DNA of 64,000 bases from Bacillota bacterium (GCA_026627385.1 JAPNUR010000002.1:186001-250000), one strand, 5' to 3'; shown: positions 26,916 to 36,419, counted from the first letter of the stretch. A program made the numbers and translations. The notes: generated by a model not told the origin, from the letters alone.

Positions 26916-28081
26916 CGACCCTGTACGTGGCCCGGTCAGGTATCTTGGCGACGGTGCAAGACGCCGGACGGTGGGGCTATGCCCAGTGGGGCGTGATGGT
27001 CAACGGAGCGATGGACGATTATGCGCGGCGATGGGCTAACTGGCTCTTGGGCAATGCGGACAATGCGGCGGTCATCGAAGTGACAGCCGTCGGGACAGAA
27101 TTTCTCGTCCGGGACGGCGGTTTGTTGGCCTTGGCAGGCGCGGATTTAGGGGCCACGGTTGATGAAGAACCCTGGCAGCCGGGCAACGTCCGTGTTGTGA
27201 AGGAGGGGCAGCGGATTCGCTTTTCCCGTCGTCGCCATGGGCTTCGGGCTTACCTGGCCATGCCAGGGGGGATAGACGTGCCCCGAGTGTTGGCCAGCGC
27301 CGCCACGGATTTGACAGCGCAAATAGGGGGAATGGGCGGACGTCGGTTGGAACCCGGCGACACTCTGAGATCCGCTGACAGCGAGGGACTGCAGCGCGCG
27401 ACAAAGTGGCCCACCATGCGCCGTTCCCATATCTTAAGAGTTCTGCCCGGCGTGCGCATCGACCGATTTCCGCCCGGCGCGTTTGCGCAACTCTTAACCC
27501 GGGTCTTCTGGGTGGGGCCGCAATCCAATTCGGTGGGTCTTCGCTTGAGCGGTGAATCGATTGCGAGTCCGCGCGGAGATTGGCCATCCGAAGGCATGGC
27601 GATCGGCAGTGTGGAATGTCCGCCGGGGGGCCAGCTGCTCCTCTTGCTCAAAGGTCGTGGGAGTCTTGGCGGATATCCCGCGCTGGCACACGTGATACGG
27701 GCAGATTGGCCAGCCATGGGGCAACTCGCGCCCGGCGATTGGGTGGCCTTTGACGCGGTGACGGTGGACGAGGCGTACCAGGCGTGGCAGGCCCAAGAAA
27801 TGTCCATTGGGATAGAAGAAAATATTGCCGTAATGCCGCTTGCGGCTCCTCTGGCGGGGATCGTCGATGTCCATGACGAATACGGTCGGCGTCTGCCTGA
27901 GTCAGGGGATTGGGTGTATGCGGGTCAGCTCTTGCTGCGCCTCTACGCCTTAGGAAGCTATGTTGAGATTAGAGCACCCCACGACGGGGAAATAAGAATT
28001 CTCGTGGAGCCGGGCATGTTGGTGGAGGGTAACACGCCGCTCGTGGAGTTGAAGGGTGGTTTTGATGGCAAAGCGAATTGA
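26912..28081 (+). CDS. pxpC: 5-oxoprolinase subunit PxpC with C-terminal biotinyl-like domain
   Basis: Residues 1-295 form the KipA / allophanate hydrolase subunit 2 domain: GWGYAQWGVMVNGAMDDYARR, LALAGADLGATVD, YLAMPGGIDVP, MGQLAPGDWVAF. Residues 310-385 add a module resembling a biotinyl/lipoyl domain (VMPLAAPLAGIVDV, then VEIRAPHDGEIRILVEPGMLVEGNTPLVEL). The AMKM site that would carry biotin is replaced by LYALGSY, with no lysine. So the tail has the fold but probably not the cofactor. Usual PxpC is about 310-330 residues; this one is 389. Confidence 0.9.
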   Translation: MTTLYVARSGILATVQDAGRWGYAQWGVMVNGAMDDYARRWANWLLGNADNAAVIEVTAVGTEFLVRDGGLLALAGADLGATVDEEPWQPGNVRVVKEGQRIRFSRRRHGLRAYLAMPGGIDVPRVLASAATDLTAQIGGMGGRRLEPGDTLRSADSEGLQRATKWPTMRRSHILRVLPGVRIDRFPPGAFAQLLTRVFWVGPQSNSVGLRLSGESIASPRGDWPSEGMAIGSVECPPGGQLLLLLKGRGSLGGYPALAHVIRADWPAMGQLAPGDWVAFDAVTVDEAYQAWQAQEMSIGIEENIAVMPLAAPLAGIVDVHDEYGRRLPESGDWVYAGQLLLRLYALGSYVEIRAPHDGEIRILVEPGMLVEGNTPLVELKGGFDGKAN

Positions 28082-28844
28082 TTTAAATTGCGATATGGGC
28101 GAGGGGTTTGGCCCCTGGCAGATGGGCGATGATGAAGCGATGATGCGCTTTGTGACCTCTCTGAACGTGGCTTGCGGCTTTCACGCCGGAGACCCTCGCA
28201 TTATGGATCAACGGGTCCGCACGGCTAAGGAGCGGGGCCTGGGAGTCGGGGCTCATCCGTCATTCCCAGATCTCGTGGGATTTGGTCGGCGCGACATGCT
28301 GGTAAGCTATGAAGAGGCGGTCACCGACATCCTTTATCAAATTGGGGCACTATCAGCGTTCTGTCGGCGGCACGGGGTACGGTTGCAACATGTGAAACCG
28401 CATGGACAACTTAACAACTTAGCGGTCACTGATTCGAGACTGGCCGAGGCCATTGTGGATGCGGTGCGGGCATTTGATCCGGGGTTGATTTTAATCGCCT
28501 ACGGTGGCGAATTGCTGCGCATTGGGGAGGCTAAAGGGTTAACCGTTGCTCACGAAGTGTACGCCGATCGCGCCTATACAGGAGATGGGCGGTTAGTGAG
28601 TCGACGCCTGCCCGGTGCGGTCATCACCGATCCTGAAGAGGTGGCGCGAAGGACAGTGCGCCTGGTCGTGGAAGGAGTGATAGACACTGTCGAAGGCAGC
28701 AAACTCCCAGTGCGGGCTGATACCGTATGCTTGCACGGGGATACCCCAGGCAGTGTTGCGCTCGCGGCTGCGGTGCGCCGCGCGTTAGACGCTGCAGGCG
28801 TCGTTGTTGAACCGCTGTCCCGGTGGTTGCCCCTCCAAGGATGA
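28065..28844 (+). CDS. pxpA: 5-oxoprolinase subunit PxpA (LamB/YcsF family)
   Basis: The subunit thought to bind 5-oxoproline. The N-terminal signature IDLNCDMGEGFG is complete, followed by NVACGFHAGD and VGAHPSFPDLVGFGRR and HVKPHGQLNN, all family marks. 259 residues from ATG 28065, which is within pxpC (17-base overlap), after GAAGGGTGG. The order B-C-A with overlaps indicates one translational unit. Confidence 0.94.
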   Translation: MAKRIDLNCDMGEGFGPWQMGDDEAMMRFVTSLNVACGFHAGDPRIMDQRVRTAKERGLGVGAHPSFPDLVGFGRRDMLVSYEEAVTDILYQIGALSAFCRRHGVRLQHVKPHGQLNNLAVTDSRLAEAIVDAVRAFDPGLILIAYGGELLRIGEAKGLTVAHEVYADRAYTGDGRLVSRRLPGAVITDPEEVARRTVRLVVEGVIDTVEGSKLPVRADTVCLHGDTPGSVALAAAVRRALDAAGVVVEPLSRWLPLQG

Positions 28845-28964
28845 CCTCGAGGGGGCGAGCGTATGGCGACCTTCAGGCGATTTTATCGTGCGGCCCAGGC
28901 TCCAATTGCTTGCGCACGCGTACGTTAGGGGCACAGAACTGTTTCCCTGGCGGGAGGAATCATC

Positions 28965-29969
28965 ATGGAAGCAGATTGGGCCCTGTGGCCATCGGCCACT
29001 TATCGGACGCTGATCCTAGACGCCGTCTATCGCTCGGGTTTGTGGGCGGAACTGGTGACCGGCGCCAGCCTTCAGGAGCTTAGCGACCGGGGCTTTTCAG
29101 AATCCTGGCTTCAGCGGCTGTGGCCCTTATTGCAGCGGTGGGATTGGATCGCCACCGATGATGGTCAGCGGTGGCGTTGGGTGGCGACAGAGAATGTGGT
29201 TACCGCCGTGGCAATGGTTGGTCAGATGCGGGAGTGGCTGTCTTTGCCAACACGGCTGCGACCAGCCTTGTCGTCCGAGGATGTGTCCTTGTTGCACAAA
29301 GTGCAGGAGCAAACGCAGGCCATGAGGACAGCGCCGCCTGTCGTTTCGCTGTTCTTGGAGGTTGTTGGCGATGTCCGCGGGCAGCGCTGGCTTGACGTGG
29401 GATCGGGTCCCGGTTTGCTGGGAACGGCGTTGGCCGCGAGAGGAGCTATTGTCACCCTCTTTGACAGACCTGAGGTGGCATCGATGTGGGATCATCAGAA
29501 CACGGCGCGCGTCCGCTACATCGCAGGGGATGCAATGTCCGCCCTGCCTCCAGGACCGTATGACGGCGTCGCCTTGGTGCGATTCGTGGAATATTTTTCC
29601 CCTGCAGGAGTTCGGTCCCTGTTCGAACGTTGTGCTGGCAGCTTAAAAGATGGGGGCCGATTGGTGATCCTCGGCTACCTCGATCCGCGTTGTGATGCCT
29701 GGGATCTGTTTTGCGTCGAAGTTGGCCTCAACGCGCCCAGGGGATCGACGTATACGACTCAGACTCTTCAACGACTGGCTTTAGGGACGAATCTTCGACC
29801 GTCGATGCCCCCGACGCATGATGCGACTCACGGGTACACCGCGTTGGTGTTCCAGAAGGACGGTCTCTGTAATCCACCAAATCACGGCGCCGGCCAAGCC
29901 CACACCCCATGCCAAGACCATGGTGGTAAAGAATTGGTCCAAGTTGGCGCGGCCCAAGACGATGATTAA
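28965..29969 (+). CDS. SAM-dependent methyltransferase with winged-helix N-terminus
   Basis: Resembles O-methyltransferase family 2: an N-terminal winged-helix dimerisation domain (about 1-110), then a Rossmann domain with motif I WLDVGSGPGLLGTAL and the acidic motif II end TLFDRPEV, and GRLVILGYLDP. ATG 28965 follows GGGAGGAA. The conserved part ends near residue 300 (GYTALVFQK). The last 35 residues are read across the 3' end of the convergent MFS gene and look unconserved. Substrate unknown; a natural product, quinone or small phenol are all possible. Confidence 0.82.
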   Translation: MEADWALWPSATYRTLILDAVYRSGLWAELVTGASLQELSDRGFSESWLQRLWPLLQRWDWIATDDGQRWRWVATENVVTAVAMVGQMREWLSLPTRLRPALSSEDVSLLHKVQEQTQAMRTAPPVVSLFLEVVGDVRGQRWLDVGSGPGLLGTALAARGAIVTLFDRPEVASMWDHQNTARVRYIAGDAMSALPPGPYDGVALVRFVEYFSPAGVRSLFERCAGSLKDGGRLVILGYLDPRCDAWDLFCVEVGLNAPRGSTYTTQTLQRLALGTNLRPSMPPTHDATHGYTALVFQKDGLCNPPNHGAGQAHTPCQDHGGKELVQVGAAQDDD

Positions 29970-30995
29970 CGTGACGTACAGCAGCAGTGACACCATACGC
30001 ACCATGGCCACCAAGCGCCCGCGCAAATATGAGGGCCAGGCGTCCACTTTAAACGTATCCTCGGCCAAGTAGGTCACTGATGTAAAGGCGCTCAGCGTAA
30101 AAATCGTGAGCCAAAATCCACTGTGGCGGGGAGTCCGCACCCGGGCAAGGCTCCACGCCGACAAGAGGGTTAACGCGTAGCCGACGAGGAGGATGTTTTT
30201 GGCGCGAATGCGACCTAACCAGCGTGCCAAAAGGCCCACAGCAAAGGCGGTAATGGTAGCGATGAGCATGATGTGGTGGAAGTGCAGCGGGAAAAACTCT
30301 GTGCCTAGCGCGTAGGTCATGAGCGAGAAGCCCGAGGTGTTGGAAAACGAAAACAGAATGGCGACGAGTAAGCGCACCGCGAAGTACGGCGGCAAGGGCG
30401 GGCGCCGTTGGCGGTTTTCGCGCTCCGCTGTCCATCGATGTGATTCTGGCAAGGAGTACCTGAGCGCGTAGGAAGTCGCGGCCAGCGCCGCGGGCAAAAT
30501 GGACGTGGCGACGCGATGTGCAGTAGGTCCGAGCGCTCCCATGATATTGGCCAAGGTCGCGAGCGCGACTCCCCCTAAATTGACAAAATTTAACTCCGCA
30601 TAAAGTGTTTGCCGTCGCGCATCCGAAGGCACCAATTCCTGGGTATACACGAGAATTGTGTTGCTATCCACGCCTGCGGTCATAGTCAAACACCATGAGG
30701 CAACCAGGGAGGTGACAGTGGTAGGGGGTATTAAGAGAACCAGTGAGCCGATTAGATAGCCCACGGGAGCACTTAAGAGTAACAGACGCCGACCTAATTG
30801 GTCGGAGAGCCATCCGCTGACCGCAATGCCCAGCGCCAGCCCTAGCGGGGACCACAGCAAGCCCACAGTTGTCAGCCATCCGTGGCGCGTAACCCATTCG
30901 AGGGAGATGGCGGCTACCCCATAAGCGTAGGCGTTGATAAATAGTCCCAGGGCGAGGGCCCAAAATGCCCGCGTGCGCCAAAATGGAAATGACAT
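29781..30995 (-). CDS. MFS transporter
   Basis: Twelve predicted membrane helices in 404 residues. The cytoplasmic loop 2-3 motif GWLSDQLGRRLLLLS is the MFS signature, and PESHRW before the central loop is typical of the sugar/metabolite:proton symporter branch. ATG 30995 is chosen; a GTG at 31004 is possible. It overlaps the convergent methyltransferase by 189 bases at its 3' end. Substrate cannot be inferred. Confidence 0.87.
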   Translation of the reverse strand: MSFPFWRTRAFWALALGLFINAYAYGVAAISLEWVTRHGWLTTVGLLWSPLGLALGIAVSGWLSDQLGRRLLLLSAPVGYLIGSLVLLIPPTTVTSLVASWCLTMTAGVDSNTILVYTQELVPSDARRQTLYAELNFVNLGGVALATLANIMGALGPTAHRVATSILPAALAATSYALRYSLPESHRWTAERENRQRRPPLPPYFAVRLLVAILFSFSNTSGFSLMTYALGTEFFPLHFHHIMLIATITAFAVGLLARWLGRIRAKNILLVGYALTLLSAWSLARVRTPRHSGFWLTIFTLSAFTSVTYLAEDTFKVDAWPSYLRGRLVAMVRMVSLLLYVTLIIVLGRANLDQFFTTMVLAWGVGLAGAVIWWITETVLLEHQRGVPVSRIMRRGHRRSKIRP

Positions 30996-31083
30996 TGTCA
31001 GCACACCTAACGGATCAATGCCCGTGCGTTGTTGTGGGATCGGGGGACAGGTGTGGTTTAATGAGAAGTGGAAGGAGAGCCGA

Positions 31084-31194
31084 ATGATGTCGCATGAGCC
31101 TGATCCCTCGTCGAATAGTCGCCCGCCGCTATGGGCCATGATTTTGGTCGGCTTGGTACTGTTAGTGGCTGTCGTGGGCTACTTTTACCGTTAA
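31084..31194 (+). CDS. Small single-helix membrane protein (36 aa)
   Basis: MMSHEPDPSSNSRPP followed by one hydrophobic helix LWAMILVGLVLLVAVVGYFY and a final R. AAGGAGAG stands 5 bases before ATG 31084. It sits between two minus-strand genes and ends inside a bidirectional terminator, an arrangement that supports a real short gene. Role unknown. Confidence 0.6.
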   Translation: MMSHEPDPSSNSRPPLWAMILVGLVLLVAVVGYFYR

Positions 31195-31223
31195 AGGAGG
31201 CGGCGTGGAGCCGCCTCCTTTAA
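31191..31223. terminator. Bidirectional terminator
   Basis: TTAAAGGAGGCGGC and its exact complement form a perfect 14-bp stem with loop GTGGA; A- and T-rich ends make it usable from both strands. It serves the 36-aa gene (+) and the lipoprotein gene (-), whose stop codons lie in it. Confidence 0.85.
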
Positions 31224-32077
31224 GGCGTGGCTTTTGTGGCCGATGAGGCCACAGGTGGCTCTAGCATAAAGACACTATAGTATGCGTGCCCCCAGATTTT
31301 GGACGGGAACGGATGCCCGGGCCTTCCGACATAGACACGGTGCCAACCCCACGAGGCGGGTTCGGATACCATAAACCCCGAGACAATGCCGGAGGTCGGA
31401 TTGACTAACACTTTGATACCGGGCCCGTTAGGCGGCGCATACACGGTGTATCCGCGAAATGGGTGCGGGTCGCGAATATAGGCACGGAGGCGCGGATTGC
31501 CTTGTACAAAGGCACTCCACGACTGGAGATCCGTGGGCAACGCGCTAGACATGCTGGTGGTAATACTTGTTGGTGGGACAAAATACAAGTGTTCGCTGTA
31601 CGTGGCCAAGCTTGCATTCAATATTGTAGGCGGCGTCGGCGGATCGTACCATGAAAAGTCGCCCAGGTTTTGCGGGAATATCGCTTCGACCCCGGTAATT
31701 TGGTTTTCCTGGTTGGTCATGTAGGCTACTCCCGGCACAGGGGTGACCCAGTGATATCCCATTTCGTTGATGAACGTGGAAATTTCGTGATAGGCCATCA
31801 TGTGCGGGTTAAAGGGCGTGACCGCAGACACTTTTGGAAGCGTGGTTAAGCTGATGGTTCGCATGGCTGCGGCTATGTGGCCGCGGGTCCGCGAACTACT
31901 GACGCGTGACGAGCCTCCATGTTTGCCTTTGGTTTTTTTTGACGGGCTGGTATGGGTTTTAGCGCCGTGTTTGGTGCCGGCATTTCCTTTAGGCGCCGGA
32001 GCCGGAACGCCGCAGGCGGCGAGGAGCGTTGCGAGAGACAAAATCGCGAGGCCTCGTGAAATGTGTTCCTGTCGCAT
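31220..32077 (-). CDS. Putative lipoprotein of unknown function
   Basis: The signal peptide ends in the lipobox LAAC (GLAILSLATLLAACG), followed by a basic, Ser/Thr/Lys-rich linker of about 45 residues and a globular domain without recognised motifs (about residues 75-285). ATG 32077 has GGAAGGGAA upstream. It should be an extracytoplasmic membrane-anchored protein. Unknown, perhaps lineage-specific; the linker suggests a wall-spanning stalk. Confidence 0.78.
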   Translation of the reverse strand: MRQEHISRGLAILSLATLLAACGVPAPAPKGNAGTKHGAKTHTSPSKKTKGKHGGSSRVSSSRTRGHIAAAMRTISLTTLPKVSAVTPFNPHMMAYHEISTFINEMGYHWVTPVPGVAYMTNQENQITGVEAIFPQNLGDFSWYDPPTPPTILNASLATYSEHLYFVPPTSITTSMSSALPTDLQSWSAFVQGNPRLRAYIRDPHPFRGYTVYAPPNGPGIKVLVNPTSGIVSGFMVSEPASWGWHRVYVGRPGHPFPSKIWGHAYYSVFMLEPPVASSATKATP

Positions 32078-32536
32078 TATGTTCCCTTCCTCAATTGGTG
32101 TCGTGTGGTTAAGTTCTCCGCTTTGCCGAAAAAATATGTGAAACAGCTAGGAAGCTTTAGCGTTCAGCCTAAGAGGAAGACATGTCTGTCGGCGCGTTCG
32201 CCGTCCCGGTTTCGCCCCGTGGTGGATCATGTCGATGTGATGGTGGTAGGTTTTGGAGAAAATCTGTGGCCAATTAGCTATTGTATGGGGAAATTGCTGC
32301 GTGGCGGGCTAGATTCCCCGTTCCTCTCCGGTCTGACCCCGTGTATCTTTAGGGTGATTTCAGAGCAGAGGTGAATTGCTGAATCACAAGAGTCGCGACG
32401 CTCGCTTGTTCACCATACCATCACCAGACATTGGCGAACGATTGTCGTTTCCTTGTCGTCGTATCACGCGCGCGCGAGGTAAATCGGTCGCGAAAATCTC
32501 GAACCAGCGGTATGAGGCCTCACCTTGCCGACCGGA
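32078..32536. other. Gap without a supported gene
   Basis: 459 bases upstream of the lipoprotein gene. Frames on both strands lack ribosome sites and family-like sequence. I see no hairpin or repeat worth naming. The lipoprotein promoter must lie in its first part on the minus strand, but no clear -10/-35 was found. Confidence 0.5.
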
Positions 32537-34274
32537 TTATCGCGTGGCCAGGCGCCACGTGCCTCCAGCGTTTGTCGTTTTGAGCAACGTTGCGTTGACG
32601 ATGAGATAACCCACGTTCGCCGTGACGAAGTCCGGTGCCTGGTAATTGCAAGTGTTCGGGAGCTGCCATACTAGCCAATGTCGGCCGCCAGTGGTCGTGT
32701 GATAGAGGAGGTTTTCCATCATGGGTGCCGCACGAACCAGCCTATGGCTACCGGGTTTAGGCATCATCTTAGGGGAACGCACTAACTGCGTGATCAAGAG
32801 CCATCCAACCCGGCCGTTTAAAAAGTCTATCTGCGCATTGATGTAGGTCACATTCGGAAGTTTTGGTAGAATCAACGCGGTTCTGAGAACCTTTCCGGAA
32901 AGAAGAGAGTCTAAGATGAGACGCCCGCCGTTGCCCCAAAGCGATTCTTGCGGGCTGTAATAGGTCCAGGCTTGGGTTGTACTGATGACGTCTAGCGGCT
33001 GAAATGCGGGCCAAGCCGTGGGAATCCGTGTCCATCTTAATCCGTTGTCAACACTGATCTCCACAAAATCGCGTGAGGGGTTCACTTGCACTTCTATTGT
33101 CCAGCGACCGGACCCTAGAGAGGTCAAAGAGATGCCGGTGATGTCATCAATCGTGGACACCAGTTGCCATGACCCCCGATGCTTGTCGAGCCTGTAGACG
33201 TTTACGACTGGCGCCGCATTGGGGCCCACATTGGTACTACTCATGACCAACTCCCCTGAGCTAGAAAAGGCGTAGGCCGTCAGCGGTTGCGGCGTGGATG
33301 CGAGTTGTGTGACCCAGCGGTGTCCTCCGTCGTGGGTGACGGCAATGGCCTGGGCATTAGAGGGGATTCCTACGCCATATCCGACTTGGGGGCTCACGAA
33401 CTGAATGGCGGCGGGAGCGACAGGCGGCCAGGCAACGGTCCAGTGAAGACCACCATCGGTGGTGCGGGCGAGAAAGGGCCATTGGTTTGGACCATGGGCT
33501 AAGATCCACCCATGATTAGGGGATGTCTTGGCTAAACCGGCAATCGCCCACATGTGTTTAGCGCCGATTTCGTGCCACGTAGCGCCGTCATTGGTGGTCA
33601 CTAAGAGTCCGCTCGGGCTAAAACCCAAGGCCCCGTTGGTGGTGCCAATCCAGCCGGTTGACCCTGTAAAATCGATCCCTGTGGAAAACCCGTATGCGTG
33701 CGCCTGAGCTAACGAGGCATCACTCGCAGCGACGGACCAACGGCGGCCATCGTTACCGGTGAACAAGAGGGGGCCGAAAGTGGGCACACCTCCCATGGCA
33801 CCTAACAATACGTACCCGCGTCCATCTGGTCTCAGGGAGAGGCCAGCTATGGCGTAACGACTTGTCAACACTGGGCGAAACTGTCTCGCGTTCGTGGTGG
33901 CCAACAGGGTGTACCGTGACTTTTCTCGGACGACAATCCATCCATCCGTGGTCATGGTTAACAAAATCAAGGTCGATGGGCACCTCGCCTGGCGAAAGGG
34001 ATACCGGTAACCAGTGTCGACCGCCGTCGGTGGTCTGATACAAGACGGATGCGACCCCTGCCCAGCCCTCATTTGGTGAGATCATGTCGAGCGTGACACC
34101 GTCGTTACTGGTGCGCCATTGAAGTAAGAAAGTCAAAGTCATCCACCGCGGGTTCATCAAACGTGGCGTGTCGAGCCCCGGCTCCCGGATGTCACCAACA
34201 CGGTGACTTTCTTGGTGATCCCTGGCGAATCGCACGAACCCCGGTGGGCGCCGAAGGTTGTAACGGTCACACAA
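32537..34274 (-). pseudogene. Frameshifted BNR/YCF48-like beta-propeller protein
   Basis: The C-terminal frame (from about 33940 down to 32537) encodes repeated propeller blades with the Asp-box-like motif, for example TTDGGLHWTV, THDGGHRWV, TTNDGATWHEI, TTTGGRHWLV, TTNAGGTWRL. The upstream blade DMISPNEGWAGVASVLYQTTDGGRHW and NHDHGW is in another frame (34274-33940). The frames meet at three copies of the 4-base unit ATCC (33936-33947 on +). Removing one unit gives the continuous reading HGWIVVREKS. The N-terminal signal sequence cannot be found in frame either. Probably a decayed extracellular or stress-related photosystem-assembly-like propeller; function unknown. Confidence 0.75.
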
Positions 34275-34763
34275 CCCATGGCGGTTGTGCGACCTGGCAC
34301 GGGTGGACCCTTCTAAACCTCACCACTTTCTAGCGGCGCCGATTCCGCGATAAAATGGGCGACGGCCATTCTCTTCGTGCTGGTTTTGCGGCGCTTACGC
34401 ACTTCTGTGAGAGGAAAACCCGTGGGGCTGTATGAAGGGTGTCAGAATCATGCCATTCCACGCCAGTCTGAACAAGGACTGATACTGCTGAGCCATCGCC
34501 GATATCGCCAGGAGGGGTATACCTGGGTTCAAAGTTGAAATGGTTCTTTGAGTATTGCGGCAAACAGCCGGGTGCGTCTGCTCCTTCCAAAGCGAGGTGA
34601 TTGTCGTCGCTAGGTCTGTCTCTATCAGGGGAAAGCCGTTGCAGTTGTCGGTGCGCCGCCCCTAAGGGATTAAGACAACGCCTGCAATTATTAATTATTA
34701 ATTCCTATTAATGCCGTAATCGGTTGTAGCAACTAGGCGCTGGTGTCATATGTCACAGTCCAG
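34275..34763. other. Gap without a supported gene
   Basis: 489 bases. An A/T-rich patch with ATTAATTATTAATTCCTATTAA-like composition lies at about 34685-34712. Minus-strand frames of 60-90 codons lack ribosome sites. Nothing recognised. Confidence 0.45.
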
Positions 34764-35084
34764 TCAGCAATTCCTGGTTAGATCCGGGTTGTGGAGGATT
34801 TCCCACGGGGATGGGATTACATTCGCCCATGGCGTTGCCGGTGCCATTGGAAGACGCATTTTGCCTTCTGTGACGCTAATGGCTTGGCCCAATTGTAGGT
34901 GATCTGCCCGCGCAATAGTCTGGGCGGTTTTTGGGCGTTGGCGAAAGCGACCTGGTAGTGCTGCGGTGGTGGCCACGAGGGCTGAGGCATTTACTGGATT
35001 GATAAAGACATTGTGAACGTCGGAATCATTGGCTACTGTCGCCTGAAGTGCGTTGGTCAGGCGGGTTAGCGTAGAGAATGTCAC
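34764..35084 (-). CDS. Unknown protein coupled to the ORF upstream
   Basis: 106 residues starting VTFSTLTRLTNALQATVAN from GTG 35084, which overlaps the stop of the preceding minus-strand ORF (GTGA). No family recognised, no membrane helix. It may be the continuation of the upstream protein after a frameshift. The surrounding decay makes either reading possible. Confidence 0.35.
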   Translation of the reverse strand: MTFSTLTRLTNALQATVANDSDVHNVFINPVNASALVATTAALPGRFRQRPKTAQTIARADHLQLGQAISVTEGKMRLPMAPATPWANVIPSPWEILHNPDLTRNC

Positions 35085-35419
35085 TTGGATCGCCTCGTGC
35101 GCCTGATACTAAGCTCCATTGGCGTGTCCAGATATGGAGGGCTCTGGATTGCGATTGCTTTAGCACTCACCGTTCCCTTCCTTCCCAATTGTCTCGTTAC
35201 TAAAGGAGCCGTATGCTGAAGCGCAGCTAAAGTTACAGGGGCAACAGTCCCTGAGTCCTGGAGGTTAATCTGAAGATGTTGGGCGCCCCTATTGACGAAA
35301 TGCGTTAGGTTCACCAGACCATAGCCCAGCACTGTAATGGTTGGTCCTGGCCCGCCGGCGGCACTGGTGGACTGACCAAGCTCAATTACAGAAACCAAAG
35401 CGCCCGCCATGAATACCAC
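35081..35419 (-). CDS. Unknown secreted-type protein, possibly frameshifted at its start
   Basis: The frame reads FMAGALVSVIELGQSTSAAGG, like the end of a signal peptide, then GPTITVLGYGLVNLTHFVNRG. A better N-terminus, MPKNGYKPV, with AAAGGAG upstream, begins at about 35444 in a different frame. Dropping one GT from GTGT near 35418 would join them into one signal-peptide-bearing protein. The rest has no known motif. It could be a recent pseudogene. Confidence 0.35.
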   Translation of the reverse strand: MVFMAGALVSVIELGQSTSAAGGPGPTITVLGYGLVNLTHFVNRGAQHLQINLQDSGTVAPVTLAALQHTAPLVTRQLGRKGTVSAKAIAIQSPPYLDTPMELSIRRTRRSK

Positions 35420-35980
35420 ACTGGCTTATAGCCATTTTTAGGCATACTCGTGTCGTCGGTCTCCTTTTCACAGTCTTTAGCAGGTATCGATTGCATCCCG
35501 CCCATCGTTCTTAGTTCTTAACGCTTCCTTAACCTACAAGGTTTTGGACATTACAAAATTATTGTCGCGCCTTTGCGGTGAAACATTAATGTTAACTGGT
35601 CAACCCGTACGCGACGGAGGTGGCAATCGACGGCCGGTGTCGCTGATCGTCCGGCGCCCTCTATTGTTGGCAAATGTTGTGGGGTAGGCGTGTCGTTAGT
35701 AAGAGCTCCTCCTTCGGCGTGGGAAATGTGATATAACTGGCGATTACCAAACTTGCGCCAGAGCCATTTGCTCTTGACCAAATACATCCGGCGCACGGCG
35801 GATTTCCGATTCGCGAGCGCACCGCGAAAGCAGCGGGGTTGGGCCTAGATGGCGCTGTCTGGATGGCACGAGGGTCAGTGTAATCGTGACGGGAACTGAG
35901 GGGACCGAACTGAATGACATGCGCCGCTTCGTCGGGCTGAGCGTGTCTCAGGACGGCAGTGAGAGATGGGCCCGCTGAAG
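35420..35980. other. Gap with one weak minus-strand frame
   Basis: 561 bases between unknown ORFs. An 81-codon minus-strand frame (35796-35551) has no clear ribosome site and no recognised motif, so I do not call it a gene. Otherwise nothing is seen. Confidence 0.4.
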
Positions 35981-36361
35981 TCAGGTCCCGCCAACGAGGG
36001 GTAGACCCAGGTCGGTCCGTTCTAGATTGGCCCCCCTGCAGGTCCGCTCGGCATAGGTTAGCCGGGCGAGGATGGTCCCGGAGGACAGGCTATAACGTAA
36101 ACTGACCCGCTCGGCCCGCCCGCTATGCAAACCGGGCCGGTCGAAGTGGGCAAAATCGCTGTCGATGGTGGTGAGCCGGGATCCGCGATGCGTCGCGCCA
36201 ACCCACCACGTGTCGCAGAAGTTAGCGTGTTTTAGGGTGGCGTAAGCCAGACCGACGCCATCTCGCCGACGACCCCGGAGACTGGCCGGGGACCCGAACC
36301 GGCCGAGCGAGGTCAAGCAAAGGTAGTGTTGGTTGAGAATTGCCGCCAACGATGGGGACAT
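35981..36361 (-). CDS. Hypothetical protein
   Basis: 126 residues from ATG 36361, which has AAAGGAGA 7 bases upstream, a strong start. It opens MSPSLAAILNQHYLCLTSLG and is arginine- and glycine-rich later; no domain recognised. It follows a strong terminator of the coiled-coil gene, so it would need its own promoter. Could be a truncated protein. Confidence 0.4.
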   Translation of the reverse strand: MSPSLAAILNQHYLCLTSLGRFGSPASLRGRRRDGVGLAYATLKHANFCDTWWVGATHRGSRLTTIDSDFAHFDRPGLHSGRAERVSLRYSLSSGTILARLTYAERTCRGANLERTDLGLPLVGGT

Positions 36362-36419
36362 AGGCACATCTCCTTTGCGGTAAAAATCAAGCCCCAGCTG
36401 CCGCGACGGGAAGGGCACG

